64,000 nt of DNA. Source: Mycobacterium alsense (GTDB taxonomy: Bacteria; Actinomycetota; Actinomycetes; Mycobacteriales; Mycobacteriaceae). The notes beneath the pieces are model-generated. The model was given only the letters and a program-made list of their open reading frames with translations. It searched no databases and was not told the DNA's origin. Location: assembly GCF_002086635.1 (NCBI RefSeq), contig NZ_MVHD01000012.1, positions 54,495-118,494 of the forward strand, read 5' to 3'. Positions 51,595-62,900 of the stretch are shown here, in pieces. A program made the translations under genes and the position numbers. Position 1 is the first letter of the stretch, and each line of letters starts with the position of its first letter.

Positions 51595-52796
51595 CAGAAG
51601 TCGTCCCGCTCCGCAAACGCGCCGTGGAACAGGAACTGCAGCGTGGAGGGCGCGTCGAACTGCACCTCCGTGAACGGTTCGTACGGGATGTTGGCGTTGT
51701 CGGTGACCAGGAACGGGGAGCGGAAAAACGACCCGCCGTGCTGCTTGCTCGGAATGTCCGGCAGCCCCCGGCAGTTCGGGCCGCCCGACGCGTTGACGAT
51801 CGGAAGGCTCTCGGGATACGTATACGACGGCGCGCCCAACACGAAGCTCGACGATGTGAACAGGCCCGCCTTGTTGCCACCGAGCAACGGCGCGAATTCC
51901 TTGATGCCGCGATCGATCCCCGCGAAGATGCAGCCAAGTTCGGGCGAGTAGTCGTGGGCCACCTTGATCGGGGCGCGCAGCCGGTTGATCGCGTCGATGA
52001 AGTTCTGCTCGCCAGGCTCCAGCGTCTCGTAGGCATTGTTGGCGAGGCCGATCGCCGCCAGCAGGGTGTCGTTGAGATTCTTCTGTTGGTCGACGACCGT
52101 CTTGTTGATCGTGGGCAGGTTGTCGAAGGCGGTGTTCAGGTCTGGGGCGGCGTCGGCGTAGGTCTCGGTGACGATGCCGGCCTTGCGGAAGTCCTGCTGC
52201 AACGCGGGCAACTTCGGGTTGGATTGCTGCGTCAGCGTATTCAGTCCGGCCAGCAGCGAGCCGAAGTCGTCACCATGGCCGCGCAGCCCTTCGGCCAGCG
52301 CGCTCAGGGTCCCGTTCAGCTCGACCGGGTCAACCTTATGCAGGAGATTCATCAGCGACTGAAATAACGTGTTGACCTCGAGCTGCACCGCCGACGCCTG
52401 CACGTGCGCGTCCGGTCGAAGCGAGGTCGGCGAAGGCGCCTGGGGCGGAATGAATTCCACCGACTTGGCGCCGAAGATGGTGTTGCCCGCGATGTGCACG
52501 GTCGCGTTGGAGGGAAGGAAGTGCATCTGGTCGCTGTTGATGGCCAGCGTCAGCCTGGCCTGGTCGCCGGAGTAGTCGATGCCGGTGACCTTGCCGATCT
52601 GGATGCCGCGGTACTTGACCTTGGCGCCCTTGTCCATCACCAACCCGGCGCGCGGCGACGAGACGGTGACGGTGTCGGTCGAGGCGAAAGCCGCTGTGTA
52701 GGAAAGGTACGTCACGGCGGCGAAGGCCACAATCAAAGCGGCCAGCAGCGCTGCTGCCAGCCGGACCGTTGACCGTCGCGAAACGCCTTGTGCCAT
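51594..52796 (-). CDS. mce4A: Mce4A
   Basis: A 400-residue Mce subunit: anchor about residues 10-30 (VRLAAALLAALIVAFAAVTY), MlaD domain (RAGLVMDKGAKVKYRGIQIG), helical domain with FDNLPTINKTVVDQQKNLND, and C-terminus LQFLFHGAFAERDDF. First Mce gene of the operon, 16 bp after yrbE4B. Mce4A is commonly used as the operon's marker; loss of Mce4 blocks cholesterol uptake in M. tuberculosis. Confidence 0.94.
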   Translation of the reverse strand: MAQGVSRRSTVRLAAALLAALIVAFAAVTYLSYTAAFASTDTVTVSSPRAGLVMDKGAKVKYRGIQIGKVTGIDYSGDQARLTLAINSDQMHFLPSNATVHIAGNTIFGAKSVEFIPPQAPSPTSLRPDAHVQASAVQLEVNTLFQSLMNLLHKVDPVELNGTLSALAEGLRGHGDDFGSLLAGLNTLTQQSNPKLPALQQDFRKAGIVTETYADAAPDLNTAFDNLPTINKTVVDQQKNLNDTLLAAIGLANNAYETLEPGEQNFIDAINRLRAPIKVAHDYSPELGCIFAGIDRGIKEFAPLLGGNKAGLFTSSSFVLGAPSYTYPESLPIVNASGGPNCRGLPDIPSKQHGGSFFRSPFLVTDNANIPYEPFTEVQFDAPSTLQFLFHGAFAERDDF

Positions 52797-52812
52797 ATTC
52801 TTTGCGGGCCCC

Positions 52813-53655
52813 TTACCCAGAAAGATTGAAGTTGCCGGACGCGCCGTACACGGCGAGTGAGATGAACAAGGTGATGACGACGACGACGATCAGCGAGGTC
52901 CGCACGGCCTGGCCGACCGCTATGCCGACGCCTACTGGACCGCCAGATGCGTTGTAGCCGTAATACGTATGGACCAGCATGACCGCGATCGACATCACGA
53001 TGGCCTGCAGGAACGACCACAACAGGTCCGACGGTATGAGGAAGGTATTGAAGTAGTGGTCGTAGAGCCCTTTCGACTGCCCGTTGATGTACACCGTGGT
53101 GAAGCGGGCGGCGAAGAAGGCCGCGAGCACCGACAGCGAATAGAGCGGGATGATCGCGATCAGGCCGGCGATCAGCCGGGTGGACACCAGGTAGGACACC
53201 GAATGCACCGCCATGCACTCGACGGCGTCGATTTCCTCCGACACCCGCATGGCGCCCAGTTGGGCAGTGGCGCCGGCGCCGATGGTGGCCGCCAGCGCGA
53301 TGCCGGCGATCACCGGCGCGACAATGCGGACGTTGAGGAACGCCGACAGGAATCCGGTGAGCGCCTCGATGCCGATGTTGCCCAGCGACGAGTAGCCCTG
53401 CACGGCGATGACGCCCCCGGAGGCCAGCGTCAGGAAGGCCGCGACGCCGACCGTGCCGCCAATCATTACGAGCGCCCCCGCGCCCAGCGTCATCTCGGCG
53501 ATGTTGCGGATTGTCTCCTTGCGGTACCGGGTGAGCGCGTTGGGGACGTAGCGCAGGGTCTCGCCGTAGAACAGCGCCTGTTCGCCGAAGTCGTCAATCG
53601 GCCCCTGCAGCCTTGCTGCCAGGTTGCGGAGCCGATAGGTGACGTCGTAGCTCAT
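52813..53655 (-). CDS. yrbE4B: YrbE4B, MlaE-type permease
   Basis: A 280-residue membrane protein with about five to six helices (GALVMIGGTVGVAAFLTLAS; VIAGIALAATIGAGATAQLG). MlaE signature: MRVSEEIDAVECMAVHSVSY, the EIDA coupling helix that meets the ATPase (MceG, not in this window). It pairs with YrbE4A, 7 bp apart, to form the permease. Confidence 0.95.
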   Translation of the reverse strand: MSYDVTYRLRNLAARLQGPIDDFGEQALFYGETLRYVPNALTRYRKETIRNIAEMTLGAGALVMIGGTVGVAAFLTLASGGVIAVQGYSSLGNIGIEALTGFLSAFLNVRIVAPVIAGIALAATIGAGATAQLGAMRVSEEIDAVECMAVHSVSYLVSTRLIAGLIAIIPLYSLSVLAAFFAARFTTVYINGQSKGLYDHYFNTFLIPSDLLWSFLQAIVMSIAVMLVHTYYGYNASGGPVGVGIAVGQAVRTSLIVVVVITLFISLAVYGASGNFNLSG

Positions 53656-53662
53656 GGCCCGC

Positions 53663-54427
53663 TCATTTGGCCGTAATCCGCACGCCGATGGCGGTCATCA
53701 CCACGTTGATGACGAACAGGCAGATGAAGGCGTAGACGACGGTTTCGTTGACGGCGTTCCCGACGCCCTTGGGCCCGCCCTTGACCGTCAGGCCGCGGTA
53801 ACACCCGACCAGCCCGGCCATCACGCCGAACAGCAGCGCTTTGACTTCGGCCAGGACCAACTCGCGCAGCCCGGTGAGCACGGTCAGCCCGTTGATGAAG
53901 GCGCCCGGGTTGACGCCTTGCAGGAAGACGGAAAACACGTAGCCCCCGGAGAGGCCGATGGCGCACACCAAGCCGTTGAGTAGCAGCGCGACCACCGTGG
54001 AGGCCAACACGCGCGGCACCACCAGCCGCTGGATCGGGTCGATGCCGAGCACCCGCATCGCGTCGATCTCCTCGCGGATGGTGCGCGCGCCCAGATCGGC
54101 GCAGATCGCGGTGGCGCCGGCGCCGGCCACGACGAGCACGGTCACCACCGGGCCCAGCTGGGTGATGGTGCCGAATGCCGTTCCCGCGCCCGACAAGTCG
54201 GCCGCGCCGATTTCGCGCAACAGGATGTTGAGGGTGAACGCCACCAGGACGGTGAAGGGGATGGACACCAGCAGCGTCGGCACCAGCGACACGCGCGCGA
54301 TCATCCAGGTCTGCTCGAGGAACTCACCCAGTTGGAATGGCCGACGAAAAGCGGCACGCCCGGTGTCGATCATCATCTCGAAGAACCCACCGACCGCGCG
54401 AGCGGGAACCGCAAGCTGTTGGATCAA
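53663..54427 (-). CDS. yrbE4A: YrbE4A, MlaE-type permease
   Basis: A 254-residue permease with the MlaE signature ARTIREEIDAMRVLGIDPIQ and hydrophobic segments VTVLVVAGAGATAICADLGA and VFSVFLQGVNPGAF. First gene of the yrbE4-mce4 block. TTG 54427 follows a GAGGGGGG stretch eight bases upstream and gives the 254-residue length known for the M. tuberculosis protein. ATG 54478 is an alternative that adds 17 residues. Confidence 0.93.
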   Translation of the reverse strand: MIQQLAVPARAVGGFFEMMIDTGRAAFRRPFQLGEFLEQTWMIARVSLVPTLLVSIPFTVLVAFTLNILLREIGAADLSGAGTAFGTITQLGPVVTVLVVAGAGATAICADLGARTIREEIDAMRVLGIDPIQRLVVPRVLASTVVALLLNGLVCAIGLSGGYVFSVFLQGVNPGAFINGLTVLTGLRELVLAEVKALLFGVMAGLVGCYRGLTVKGGPKGVGNAVNETVVYAFICLFVINVVMTAIGVRITAK

Positions 54428-54664
54428 CTCCGTTGCCCCCCTCTGCGGCTCGCGGCGAAGCCTTGATGTCGCCTTCATGTCGTCGTCGGTCAGTGCTGGC
54501 TCCGTGTGAGCCGGCTCATATTAACCCAGAAGAACTTCGCGGTGTCAATGAACACCATTTCTGTATCCGAACCGTTAATTTGTCCAGGTCAGAGGTAGTG
54601 CTATTGCTTCAATCTGAAACAAGTTCTATTTGCCGTTTCCCCCGCAAACGACCTATCTCGATAC
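54428..54664. other. Spacer between hsd4A and yrbE4A
   Basis: About 190 bp beyond the possible ATG start are non-coding. No exact KstR pattern was found here, although an AAC-C-GTT element lies near 54571. The permease operon may be transcribed from here or from the fdxD promoter. Confidence 0.4.
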
Positions 54665-55579
54665 TCATTGCTCCATCAGGTGAACGGCGGAAAAATTCCG
54701 CTCCGGATCACGTCCAGCAAAGTATTCCTGGAGCGCGCCACTGAGCTGGCCGGGCTCCCACGCCGGCCCGTCCGCCTCGAATCGGTGCTCGGCGGTCGGC
54801 GCGGCGACCAGCGTCACCTGCGGGCCGTAAACGATGAACACCTGACCGTTGACTTCCGCGGCGGCCGGCGAGGACAAGAACTTGACCAGGTTCACCACGT
54901 GCTCGGGCGACAGGGGGTCGACGCCGCCCGGTTCGATCTCCGGCGCCGCGCCGAACACGTCGGCCGTCATCGCGGTGCGCGCCCGCGGGCAGATCGCGTT
55001 GGCGCACACCCCGTAGCGGCCCAGCGCCCGCGCGGCCGTGAGCGTGAGCGAAATGATGCCCGCCTTGGCCGCGCCGTAGTTGGCCTGCCCCACCGGTCCC
55101 ACCAGCCCGGCCTCCGAGGCGGTGTTCACGATCCGGCCGAAGACGGTGCCGCCGGCCTCTTTGGCCTTGGCCCGCCAGTAGGTAGCGGCGTTGCGCGTCA
55201 GCAGGAAGTGTCCGCGCAAATGCACCGCGATGACGAGGTCCCATTCCTCGTCGGACATGTTGAACAGCATCCGGTCGCGGGTGATGCCGGCGTTGTTGAC
55301 CACGATGTCCAGCCCGCCCAGCCCGTCGGCGGTGGCAACCAGTTCGTCGGCCGTCGAGCGCTGGCTGATGTCCCCGGCCACCGCGACGGCCTTCGAACCG
55401 GTCGCGTTGATCTCGTCGACGACGTCGGAGGAGTCCAGCGCCGCGGCGAGGTCGTTGACGACGACGGTGGCGCCCAGCCGGGCTAAGCCGAGGGCCTCGG
55501 CGCGACCCAGCCCCGCGGCCGCACCGGTGACCACCGCGACCCTGCCGGACAGATCGGTCGCGTTCGTGCTGCTAGTCAA
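54665..55579 (-). CDS. hsd4A: Hsd4A, short-chain dehydrogenase of sterol side-chain degradation
   Basis: A 304-residue classical SDR. NAD-binding VVTGAAAGLGRAEALGLARL (G-x3-G-x-G), DIVVNNAGITRDRML, and the catalytic Ser-Tyr-Lys in VNTASEAGLVGPVGQANYGA AKAG. The extra C-terminal segment (about 245-304) matches the Rv3502c type. Hsd4A acts on the hydroxyacyl-CoA of the sterol side chain and can oxidise 17-beta-hydroxysteroids. It lies 22 bp after fdxD in the same direction. Confidence 0.93.
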   Translation of the reverse strand: MTSSTNATDLSGRVAVVTGAAAGLGRAEALGLARLGATVVVNDLAAALDSSDVVDEINATGSKAVAVAGDISQRSTADELVATADGLGGLDIVVNNAGITRDRMLFNMSDEEWDLVIAVHLRGHFLLTRNAATYWRAKAKEAGGTVFGRIVNTASEAGLVGPVGQANYGAAKAGIISLTLTAARALGRYGVCANAICPRARTAMTADVFGAAPEIEPGGVDPLSPEHVVNLVKFLSSPAAAEVNGQVFIVYGPQVTLVAAPTAEHRFEADGPAWEPGQLSGALQEYFAGRDPERNFSAVHLMEQ

Positions 55580-55601
55580 TTTATGAATACCTCTAGTCTG
55601 G

Positions 55602-55793
55602 TCAGTCTTCGCGCAGGAGGGCCGCGCGCGGGCACTCCGCGATCGCCTGCTCGGCCAGCTGCTCCCGGTCGGGCGGAATCGGATCGGTCTTCACGACGGC
55701 GTAGTCTTCGTCGTCCAATTCGAAGATGTCGGGTGCGATTCCCATGCACACCGCGTTACCTTCACAACGATCACGATCGACGATCACCCGCAC
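55602..55793 (-). CDS. fdxD: FdxD, 3Fe-4S ferredoxin
   Basis: A 63-residue ferredoxin with Cys10 and Cys16 (DRDRCEGNAVCMGIAP) and Cys54 (AIAECPRAAL): three cysteines, with Ala-Val between where a 4Fe-4S type would carry a fourth. Such ferredoxins feed cytochromes P450 or related oxidases. First gene of the leftward unit, divergent from fadE26 across a KstR-type box, as in M. tuberculosis Rv3503c. Confidence 0.92.
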   Translation of the reverse strand: MRVIVDRDRCEGNAVCMGIAPDIFELDDEDYAVVKTDPIPPDREQLAEQAIAECPRAALLRED

Positions 55794-55911
55794 GGCACCC
55801 TCCTCGAGCCTGGCTTAGGGCCTGAGCACCCGCCCCATCGGCCCTCGGCTAAAACTAGCTACACCATAGAGGCCCGATGCCTCAGGGGGAATGGTCGCTG
55901 GATTCCCAGAC

Positions 55912-55925
55912 TAGAACGTGTTACA
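55912..55925. promoter_or_regulatory. KstR operator between fdxD and fadE26
   Basis: TAGAACGTGTTACA fits TNNAACNNGTTNNA, the KstR consensus. It lies 119 bp from fdxD and 69 bp from the fadE26 ATG, placed to repress both units until sterol-CoA ligands release the TetR-type regulator. The KstR gene is not in this window. Confidence 0.8.
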
Positions 55926-55993
55926 ACCGGGGTGGCGAACGGGTAGCCGTTGGTCGAGTTGCAGCGTGTCAGGTGAACCGGAGGGCGGCGGGA

Positions 55994-57175
<1,182 letters not shown>

Positions 57176-57203
57176 GCCGCTCTATATATAAGGACGAGAA
57201 TTC

Positions 57204-58307
57204 ATGGACTTCACCACCACGGAAGCCGCACAGGACCTCGGCGGCCTGGTCGACACCATCGTCGACTCGGTGTGCACCCCGGAGCACCACCGCGAGCTGG
57301 ACGGGCTCGACCACCGGTTCGACCGGGCGCTGTGGGGCAAGCTGGTCGATTCCGACATCCTGACCAGCGCGGCCCCGGCATCGCTGGGCGGCGACGGCTT
57401 CGGCGTCCTCGAACAGGTGGCCGTGCTGGTCGCGCTGGGCCACCAGCTGGCCGCGGTGCCCTACCTGGAGTCGGTGGTGCTGGCCGCCGGGGCGCTGGCC
57501 CGGTTCGGCTCCGAGGAACTGCAGCAGGGCTGGGGCGCGCCCGCGGTGCGGGGCGAGAAGGTCCTGACCGTCGCGCTCGACGGGGAGATGGGCGAGGGGC
57601 CGGTGCGGGCCGCCAAGGCCGGGGACGGCTACCGCCTGACCGGGACCCGCACCCAGGTCGGCTTCGGTCCGGTCGCCGACGCGTTCCTTGTTCCCGCCGA
57701 AACCGATTCCGGCACGGCCGTTTTCCTGATCGCCACCGACGACCCCGGGGTCGCGGTGACCGCGCTGAAAACCACCGGCCTGGGCAGCGTGGGGCACCTG
57801 GCGCTGGAGGGCACGACGGTGGACGCCGGGCGAAAGGTCGGTGGCGCCGGCGGCGCCGTCGCCACCTGGCTCGACACGCTCGCCACCCTGGGCCGCAGCG
57901 CCTTTCAGCTCGGGGTGCTCGAGCGGGGCCTGCAGTTGACGGCCGAGTACGCCCGCACCCGTGAGCAGTTCGACCGCCCGATCGGCAGCTTCCAGGCGGT
58001 GGCGCAGCGGCTGGCCGACGGTTACATCGACGTCAAGGGATTGCGGTTGACGCTGACCCAGGCGGCCTGGCGGGTGTCCGAGGAGATCCCCGCCGAGATC
58101 GACGTCGCCAGCGCGGGGTTTTGGGCCGCCGACGCCGGGCACCGGGTGGCGCACACCATCGTCCATGTGCACGGCGGCGTCGGGGTCGACACCGATCACC
58201 CCGTGCACCGCTACTTCCTGGCCGCCAAGGAGATCGAGTTCGCCCTGCGCGGTGCGACCGGGCAGCTGCGCCGGATCGGGCGTGAACTGGCGGAAACCCC
58301 TGCCTAG
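57204..58307 (+). CDS. fadE27: FadE27 (ChsE5), partner acyl-CoA dehydrogenase
   Basis: A 367-residue ACAD-fold protein. A reduced FAD/substrate region (KAGDGYRLTGTRTQVGFGPV) and the conserved YARTREQFDRPIGSFQAVAQ and HVHGGVGVDTDHPVHRYFLA. It is 28 bp after fadE26, and the pair forms a mixed tetramer. Codon use and GC match the core genome. Confidence 0.93.
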   Translation: MDFTTTEAAQDLGGLVDTIVDSVCTPEHHRELDGLDHRFDRALWGKLVDSDILTSAAPASLGGDGFGVLEQVAVLVALGHQLAAVPYLESVVLAAGALARFGSEELQQGWGAPAVRGEKVLTVALDGEMGEGPVRAAKAGDGYRLTGTRTQVGFGPVADAFLVPAETDSGTAVFLIATDDPGVAVTALKTTGLGSVGHLALEGTTVDAGRKVGGAGGAVATWLDTLATLGRSAFQLGVLERGLQLTAEYARTREQFDRPIGSFQAVAQRLADGYIDVKGLRLTLTQAAWRVSEEIPAEIDVASAGFWAADAGHRVAHTIVHVHGGVGVDTDHPVHRYFLAAKEIEFALRGATGQLRRIGRELAETPA

Positions 58308-58318
58308 CCCGGGCGATC

Positions 58319-59833
58319 ATGCTTAGCGGCGCGACCGACCTCACGGTCACCGATCTGCTGGTGCCGCTGGCCGAGATCGACGACCGCGGCATCTATTTCG
58401 AAGACTCGTTCACCAGCTGGCGCGATCACCTTCGCCACGGCGCCGCGATCGCGGCGGCCCTGCGCGAGCGCCTCGACCCCGCCAAACCGCCGCACGTCGG
58501 GGTGCTGCTGGAGAACAGCCCGTTCTTCTCGGCGATGCTGGTGGCCGCGGGGATGTCCGGCATCGTGCCGGTGGGGCTCAACCCGGTGCGCCGCGGCGAC
58601 GCGCTGGCCCGGGACATCGCCCACGCCGACTGCCAGGCGGTGCTGGCCGACTCGAAATCCGCTGCGCCACTGGGCGATATCGAGCACGTGAACGTCGACT
58701 CGGCCGCCTGGGCCGACGAGCTGGCCGCACACCGCGACGCGGAACCGCGCTTTGGGTCCGCATCGCCCGCGGACCTGTTCATGCTGATCTTCACGTCGGG
58801 CACCAGCGGCGAGCCGAAGGCGGTCAAGTGCAGCCACGGCAAGGTGGCGATCGCCGGGGTGACGATGACGCAGCGTTTCGGCCTCGGCCGCGACGACGTC
58901 TGCTACGTGTCGATGCCGTTGTTCCACTCCAACGCCGTGCTGGTCGGCTGGTCGGTGGCCGTGGCGTGCCGCGGTTCAATGGCGTTGCGGCGCAAGTTCT
59001 CCGCGTCCGGCTTTTTGCAGGACGTCCGGCGCTACGGCGCCACCTACGCGAACTACGTGGGCAAGCCGCTGTCGTATGTGCTGGCCACCCCGGAACGCCC
59101 CGACGACGCCGACAACCCGCTGCGCGCGGTGTACGGCAACGAGGGCGTGCCGGACGACATCGACCGCTTCGCCCGCAGGTTCGGCTGCGTCGTGCAGGAC
59201 GGGTTCGGCTCGACCGAAGGCGGGGTGGCGATCGCCCGGACCCCCGACACCCCGCCCGGCGCGCTGGGGCCGTTGCCGGACGGCATCGACATCGTCGACC
59301 CCGACACCGGCGAACCGTGCCCCGCGGGGGTGGTCGGCGAGCTGGTGAACACCGCCGGACCGGGCCGCTTCGAGGGCTACTACAACGACGAGGCCGCCGA
59401 GGCCGAGCGGATGGCCGGCGGCATCTACCACAGCGGCGACCTCGCCTACCGCGACGAGGCCGGCTACGCGTATTTCGCCGGGCGCCTTGGCGATTGGATG
59501 CGCGTCGACGGCGAAAACCTCGGCGCCGCCCCGATCGAGCGGGTGCTGCTGCGCTACCCCGACGCCACCGAGGTGGCGGTGTACGCGGTGCCCGACCCGG
59601 TCGTCGGCGACCAGGTGATGGCCGCGTTGGTCATGGCCGACGGTGCCGAGTTCGACCCCGGAAAGTTCCGGGCCTTCCTGGCCGAGCAGCCCGACCTGGG
59701 GCCCAAGCAGTGGCCGTCGTACGTCCGGGTCAGCGCGGAGCTGCCGCGGACGGTCACCTTCAAGGTGCTCAAGCGGCAGCTGTCGGCCCAGGGTGTCGAC
59801 TGCGGTGATCCGGTGTGGCCGATTCGCCGGTAG
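58319..59833 (+). CDS. fadD17: FadD17, sterol side-chain acyl-CoA synthetase
   Basis: A 504-residue AMP-forming synthetase. P-loop FTSGTSGEPKAVKCSHGKVA, the acyl-binding segment FGSTEGGVAIARTPDTPP, hinge region FAGRLGDWMRVDGENLGAAP and the C-terminal Lys in VTFKVLKRQLSAQG. In M. tuberculosis FadD17 activates steroids with a shortened side chain to CoA thioesters. It starts 11 bp after fadE27 (ATG 58319), so the three genes are one unit. Confidence 0.92.
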   Translation: MLSGATDLTVTDLLVPLAEIDDRGIYFEDSFTSWRDHLRHGAAIAAALRERLDPAKPPHVGVLLENSPFFSAMLVAAGMSGIVPVGLNPVRRGDALARDIAHADCQAVLADSKSAAPLGDIEHVNVDSAAWADELAAHRDAEPRFGSASPADLFMLIFTSGTSGEPKAVKCSHGKVAIAGVTMTQRFGLGRDDVCYVSMPLFHSNAVLVGWSVAVACRGSMALRRKFSASGFLQDVRRYGATYANYVGKPLSYVLATPERPDDADNPLRAVYGNEGVPDDIDRFARRFGCVVQDGFGSTEGGVAIARTPDTPPGALGPLPDGIDIVDPDTGEPCPAGVVGELVNTAGPGRFEGYYNDEAAEAERMAGGIYHSGDLAYRDEAGYAYFAGRLGDWMRVDGENLGAAPIERVLLRYPDATEVAVYAVPDPVVGDQVMAALVMADGAEFDPGKFRAFLAEQPDLGPKQWPSYVRVSAELPRTVTFKVLKRQLSAQGVDCGDPVWPIRR

Positions 59834-59934
59834 CGCCACCGGTACCCACCGGGATCTCAATCTCGATGTATTAGCCGGAAACCCGGGATGTGCTGCGGGT
59901 GCCGAGATACGATCCGGTCCTACTCATTGCAGCG
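59834..59934. other. Spacer between fadD17 and PE_PGRS53
   Basis: About 100 bp. No hairpin or other element was recognised. Confidence 0.4.
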
Positions 59935-62900
59935 ATGGTGGCGTACTTGCTTGTCTCACCGGAACAGTTGACCTCGGTGGCCGCCGATGTCGGGCGCATC
60001 GGCGACTCGCTCGCCGCCGGAAACGCGGCGGCGGCGGCCACCACGACGACGGTGATGACCGCGGCAGGCGACGAGGTGTCGGCGGCCATCGCCGCGCTGT
60101 TCTCCCAACACGCCCGCGGTTATCAGGCGCTCGCCGCCCAGGCCTCGTCTTTCCACAGCCAGTTCGTCCGGGCGCTCGGCGCGGGCGCGGGGTCCTACGT
60201 GGCCGCCGAGGCGGCCAACGTCGCGCCCCTGCGGTCGCTCATCACCGCGGCCGCCGCGCCCGCGCAGTCGCTGCTGTCGCGGCCCATCATCGGCAACGGC
60301 GCGAACGCGACGACAGCGGGCGGCAACGGCGGGGACGGCGGGTGGTTGTTCGGCAATGGCGGCAACGGCGCGGCCGGCCTGCCGGGACAGCCCGGCGGCA
60401 ACGGCGGGTCGGCCGGGCTGTGGGGCAGCGGCGGCGCGGGCGGCGCGGGCGGCGACGGCGGCGCCCGTGGCGGCAACGGCGGCAACGGCGGGTGGCTGTT
60501 CGGGGCGGGCGGCGCCGGCGGCATCGGCGGTACCGGCGCGGCCGGCGGCATCGGCGGGACGGGCGGCAACGGCGGCAACAGCGCGTGGCTGATCGGTGGC
60601 GGCGGCGCCGGCGGCCCGGGCGGCCAGGGCGGGGCCGGCGGCGGGACTGGAGGCAACGGAGGCAACGGCGGGAACGGCGCGCTGCTGATCGGCGCCGGCG
60701 GGGCCGGTGGACCGGGCGGGATCGGCAGCCCCGGCACCGGTGGCGGCGCCGCCGGCGACGGCGGCAACGGCGGCAACGGCGGCGCGGGCGGTTGGTTCAT
60801 GAACGGCGGCGACGGCGGAGCCGGCGGCCAGGGCGGCGACGGCGCGGCCGGCGTCGACTCGTCGGACCCCGCTGTGGTCGGTGGTCTCGGCGGCAACGCC
60901 GGCAACGGCGGCAACGGCGGCGCCGGCGGCACCGGCCCGGTGCTGTTCGGCCACGGCGGGGCCGGCGGGCTCGGCGGCCAGGGCGGCACCGGCGGTCACG
61001 GCGGCCCCGGGGGTGACGGCGTCACCGTGCTCGGCCAGGGCCTCGGCGGCAACGGCGGCAACGGCGGCAGCGCCGGGGCCGGCGGCCCCGGCGGCGGGCC
61101 CGGGCTGCTCGGCAGCGCCGGCCTGCCCGGTGGCGTCGGCGCCGGCGGCACGGGTGGCACCGGCGGCACCGGCGGCACCGGCGTGGACGGCGCCACCGCT
61201 GTCGGCGCCGGCAGCCCCGGCAATCCCGGCTTCCAGGGCGGCCAGGGCGGCACCGGTGGCCAGGGCGGGGCGGCCGTCCCGGGCGGCGTCGCCGGGAACG
61301 GGGGCGCCGGCGGCGCGGGCGGCCACGGCGGCAACGGCAGCAACGGGATCGACGCCGGCGGCAACAGCAACACCGGGGGCCGGGGCGGCGATGGCGGGCA
61401 GGGCGGCGCGCCCGGCGGCGGCGGCGCGGCCGGGCCCGGTGGCGGTGGTAACCCGGGCAGCGCGGGCGCCGGCGGCGACGGCGGCAACGGCGGCAAGGGC
61501 GGCAACGGCAGCCCGGGCCTGAACGGCACCGACAACACCGGCACCCCCAACGCCGCCGGCGGAGACGGCGACCCGGGCGGCGGCGGCGGCGCCGGCGGGC
61601 ACGGCGGGAAGGCGGGCGGCCCCGGCGGGACCGGCGGAACCGGCGGCAACGGCGGCAACGGCGCCGCCGGCGGCGCCGGCGGCCACGCGGGCGACCTCAG
61701 CACCAACAGCCCCGCCGGCGGCCAGGGCGGCAAGGGCGGCGACGGCGGCGCGCCGGGCGCGGGAGGGGCCGCCAACGGCGGCACAGCGGGCAGCCAGGGC
61801 GTCGGCGGAAACGGGGCGGCCGGCGGCGCGGGCGGCCAGGGCGGCAGCGGCGTCGCCGGCGCCGACGACCTCGCGTCCGACGGCCAGTCCGGCGGCAACG
61901 GTGTTGCCGGCGGCCAGGGCGGCCGCGGCGGCGACGGCGGCCTCGCCGGTGCCAACGGCGGAACCGGCGGCAACGGCGGCGCCGGCGGCCAGGGTGGCGC
62001 CGGCGGCGGGGGCGGCCAGGGCGGCGGCGGCGTGGCGGGCACGGCCGCGGCGCCCGCCGGCGGCCAGGGTGGTTCCGGCGGCGCCGGAGCAGGCGGCGGC
62101 AAGGGCGGCGACGGAGGCAACGCCGGCGGCGTCGGCGGCGTCGGTGGCCAGGGCGGCCAGGGCGGTGCGGCCGGCGGCGGCGGCAAGGCCGGCGACGGCG
62201 GCGCCGGTGTCACCCCGGGCGCCGGCGTGACGACCGCGCCGGACGGCGGCCAGGGCGGAACCGGCGGGCAGGGCGGTCAGGGCGGCGCGGGCGGCCAGGG
62301 CGGCGGCGCGGGCGCGGGCGGTCAGGGCGGCCTCGGCGGCACCGGCGGCGCCGGCGGCGATGGCGGGGCCGCCGGCAAGGGAGGCACCGGCGTGCAGGGC
62401 AACAACACCGCGGCACCCGGATCCGGCGGCGCCGGCGGGACCGGCGGCGACGCCGGAAAGGGCGGCGGCGGCGGCCAGGGCGGCACCGGGGCCACCGGCG
62501 CGCCCGCGGGCAACGGCGGCCAGGGCGGCAGGGGCGGCAACGCCGGCAAGGGCGGCGACGGGAACACCGGCGCGGCGGGCGGCAGCACGGCCACTCCCGT
62601 CCCACCCGCCGGGAATGGCGGCGCGGGTGGCGACGCCGGCCAGGCGGGGGCCGGCGGGGATGGCGGCACCGGCGGAGCCGGCCTCAGCGGCGGCAACGGC
62701 GGCACGGGCGGCAACGGCGGCAACGGCGCCGACGGCGGGGCCGGCGCCAAGGGCTCCGACGGCATCAATACCGTCGACCCGAACTTCGGGGCGACCCCTA
62801 ACGCGGGCGCCGGCGGCGCCGGCGGCAACGGCAGCAACGGCGGCGCGCCCGGCAACGGCGGGGCCCCTGGCGGGGCCGGCAACACCGGCGCGCGGGGCAC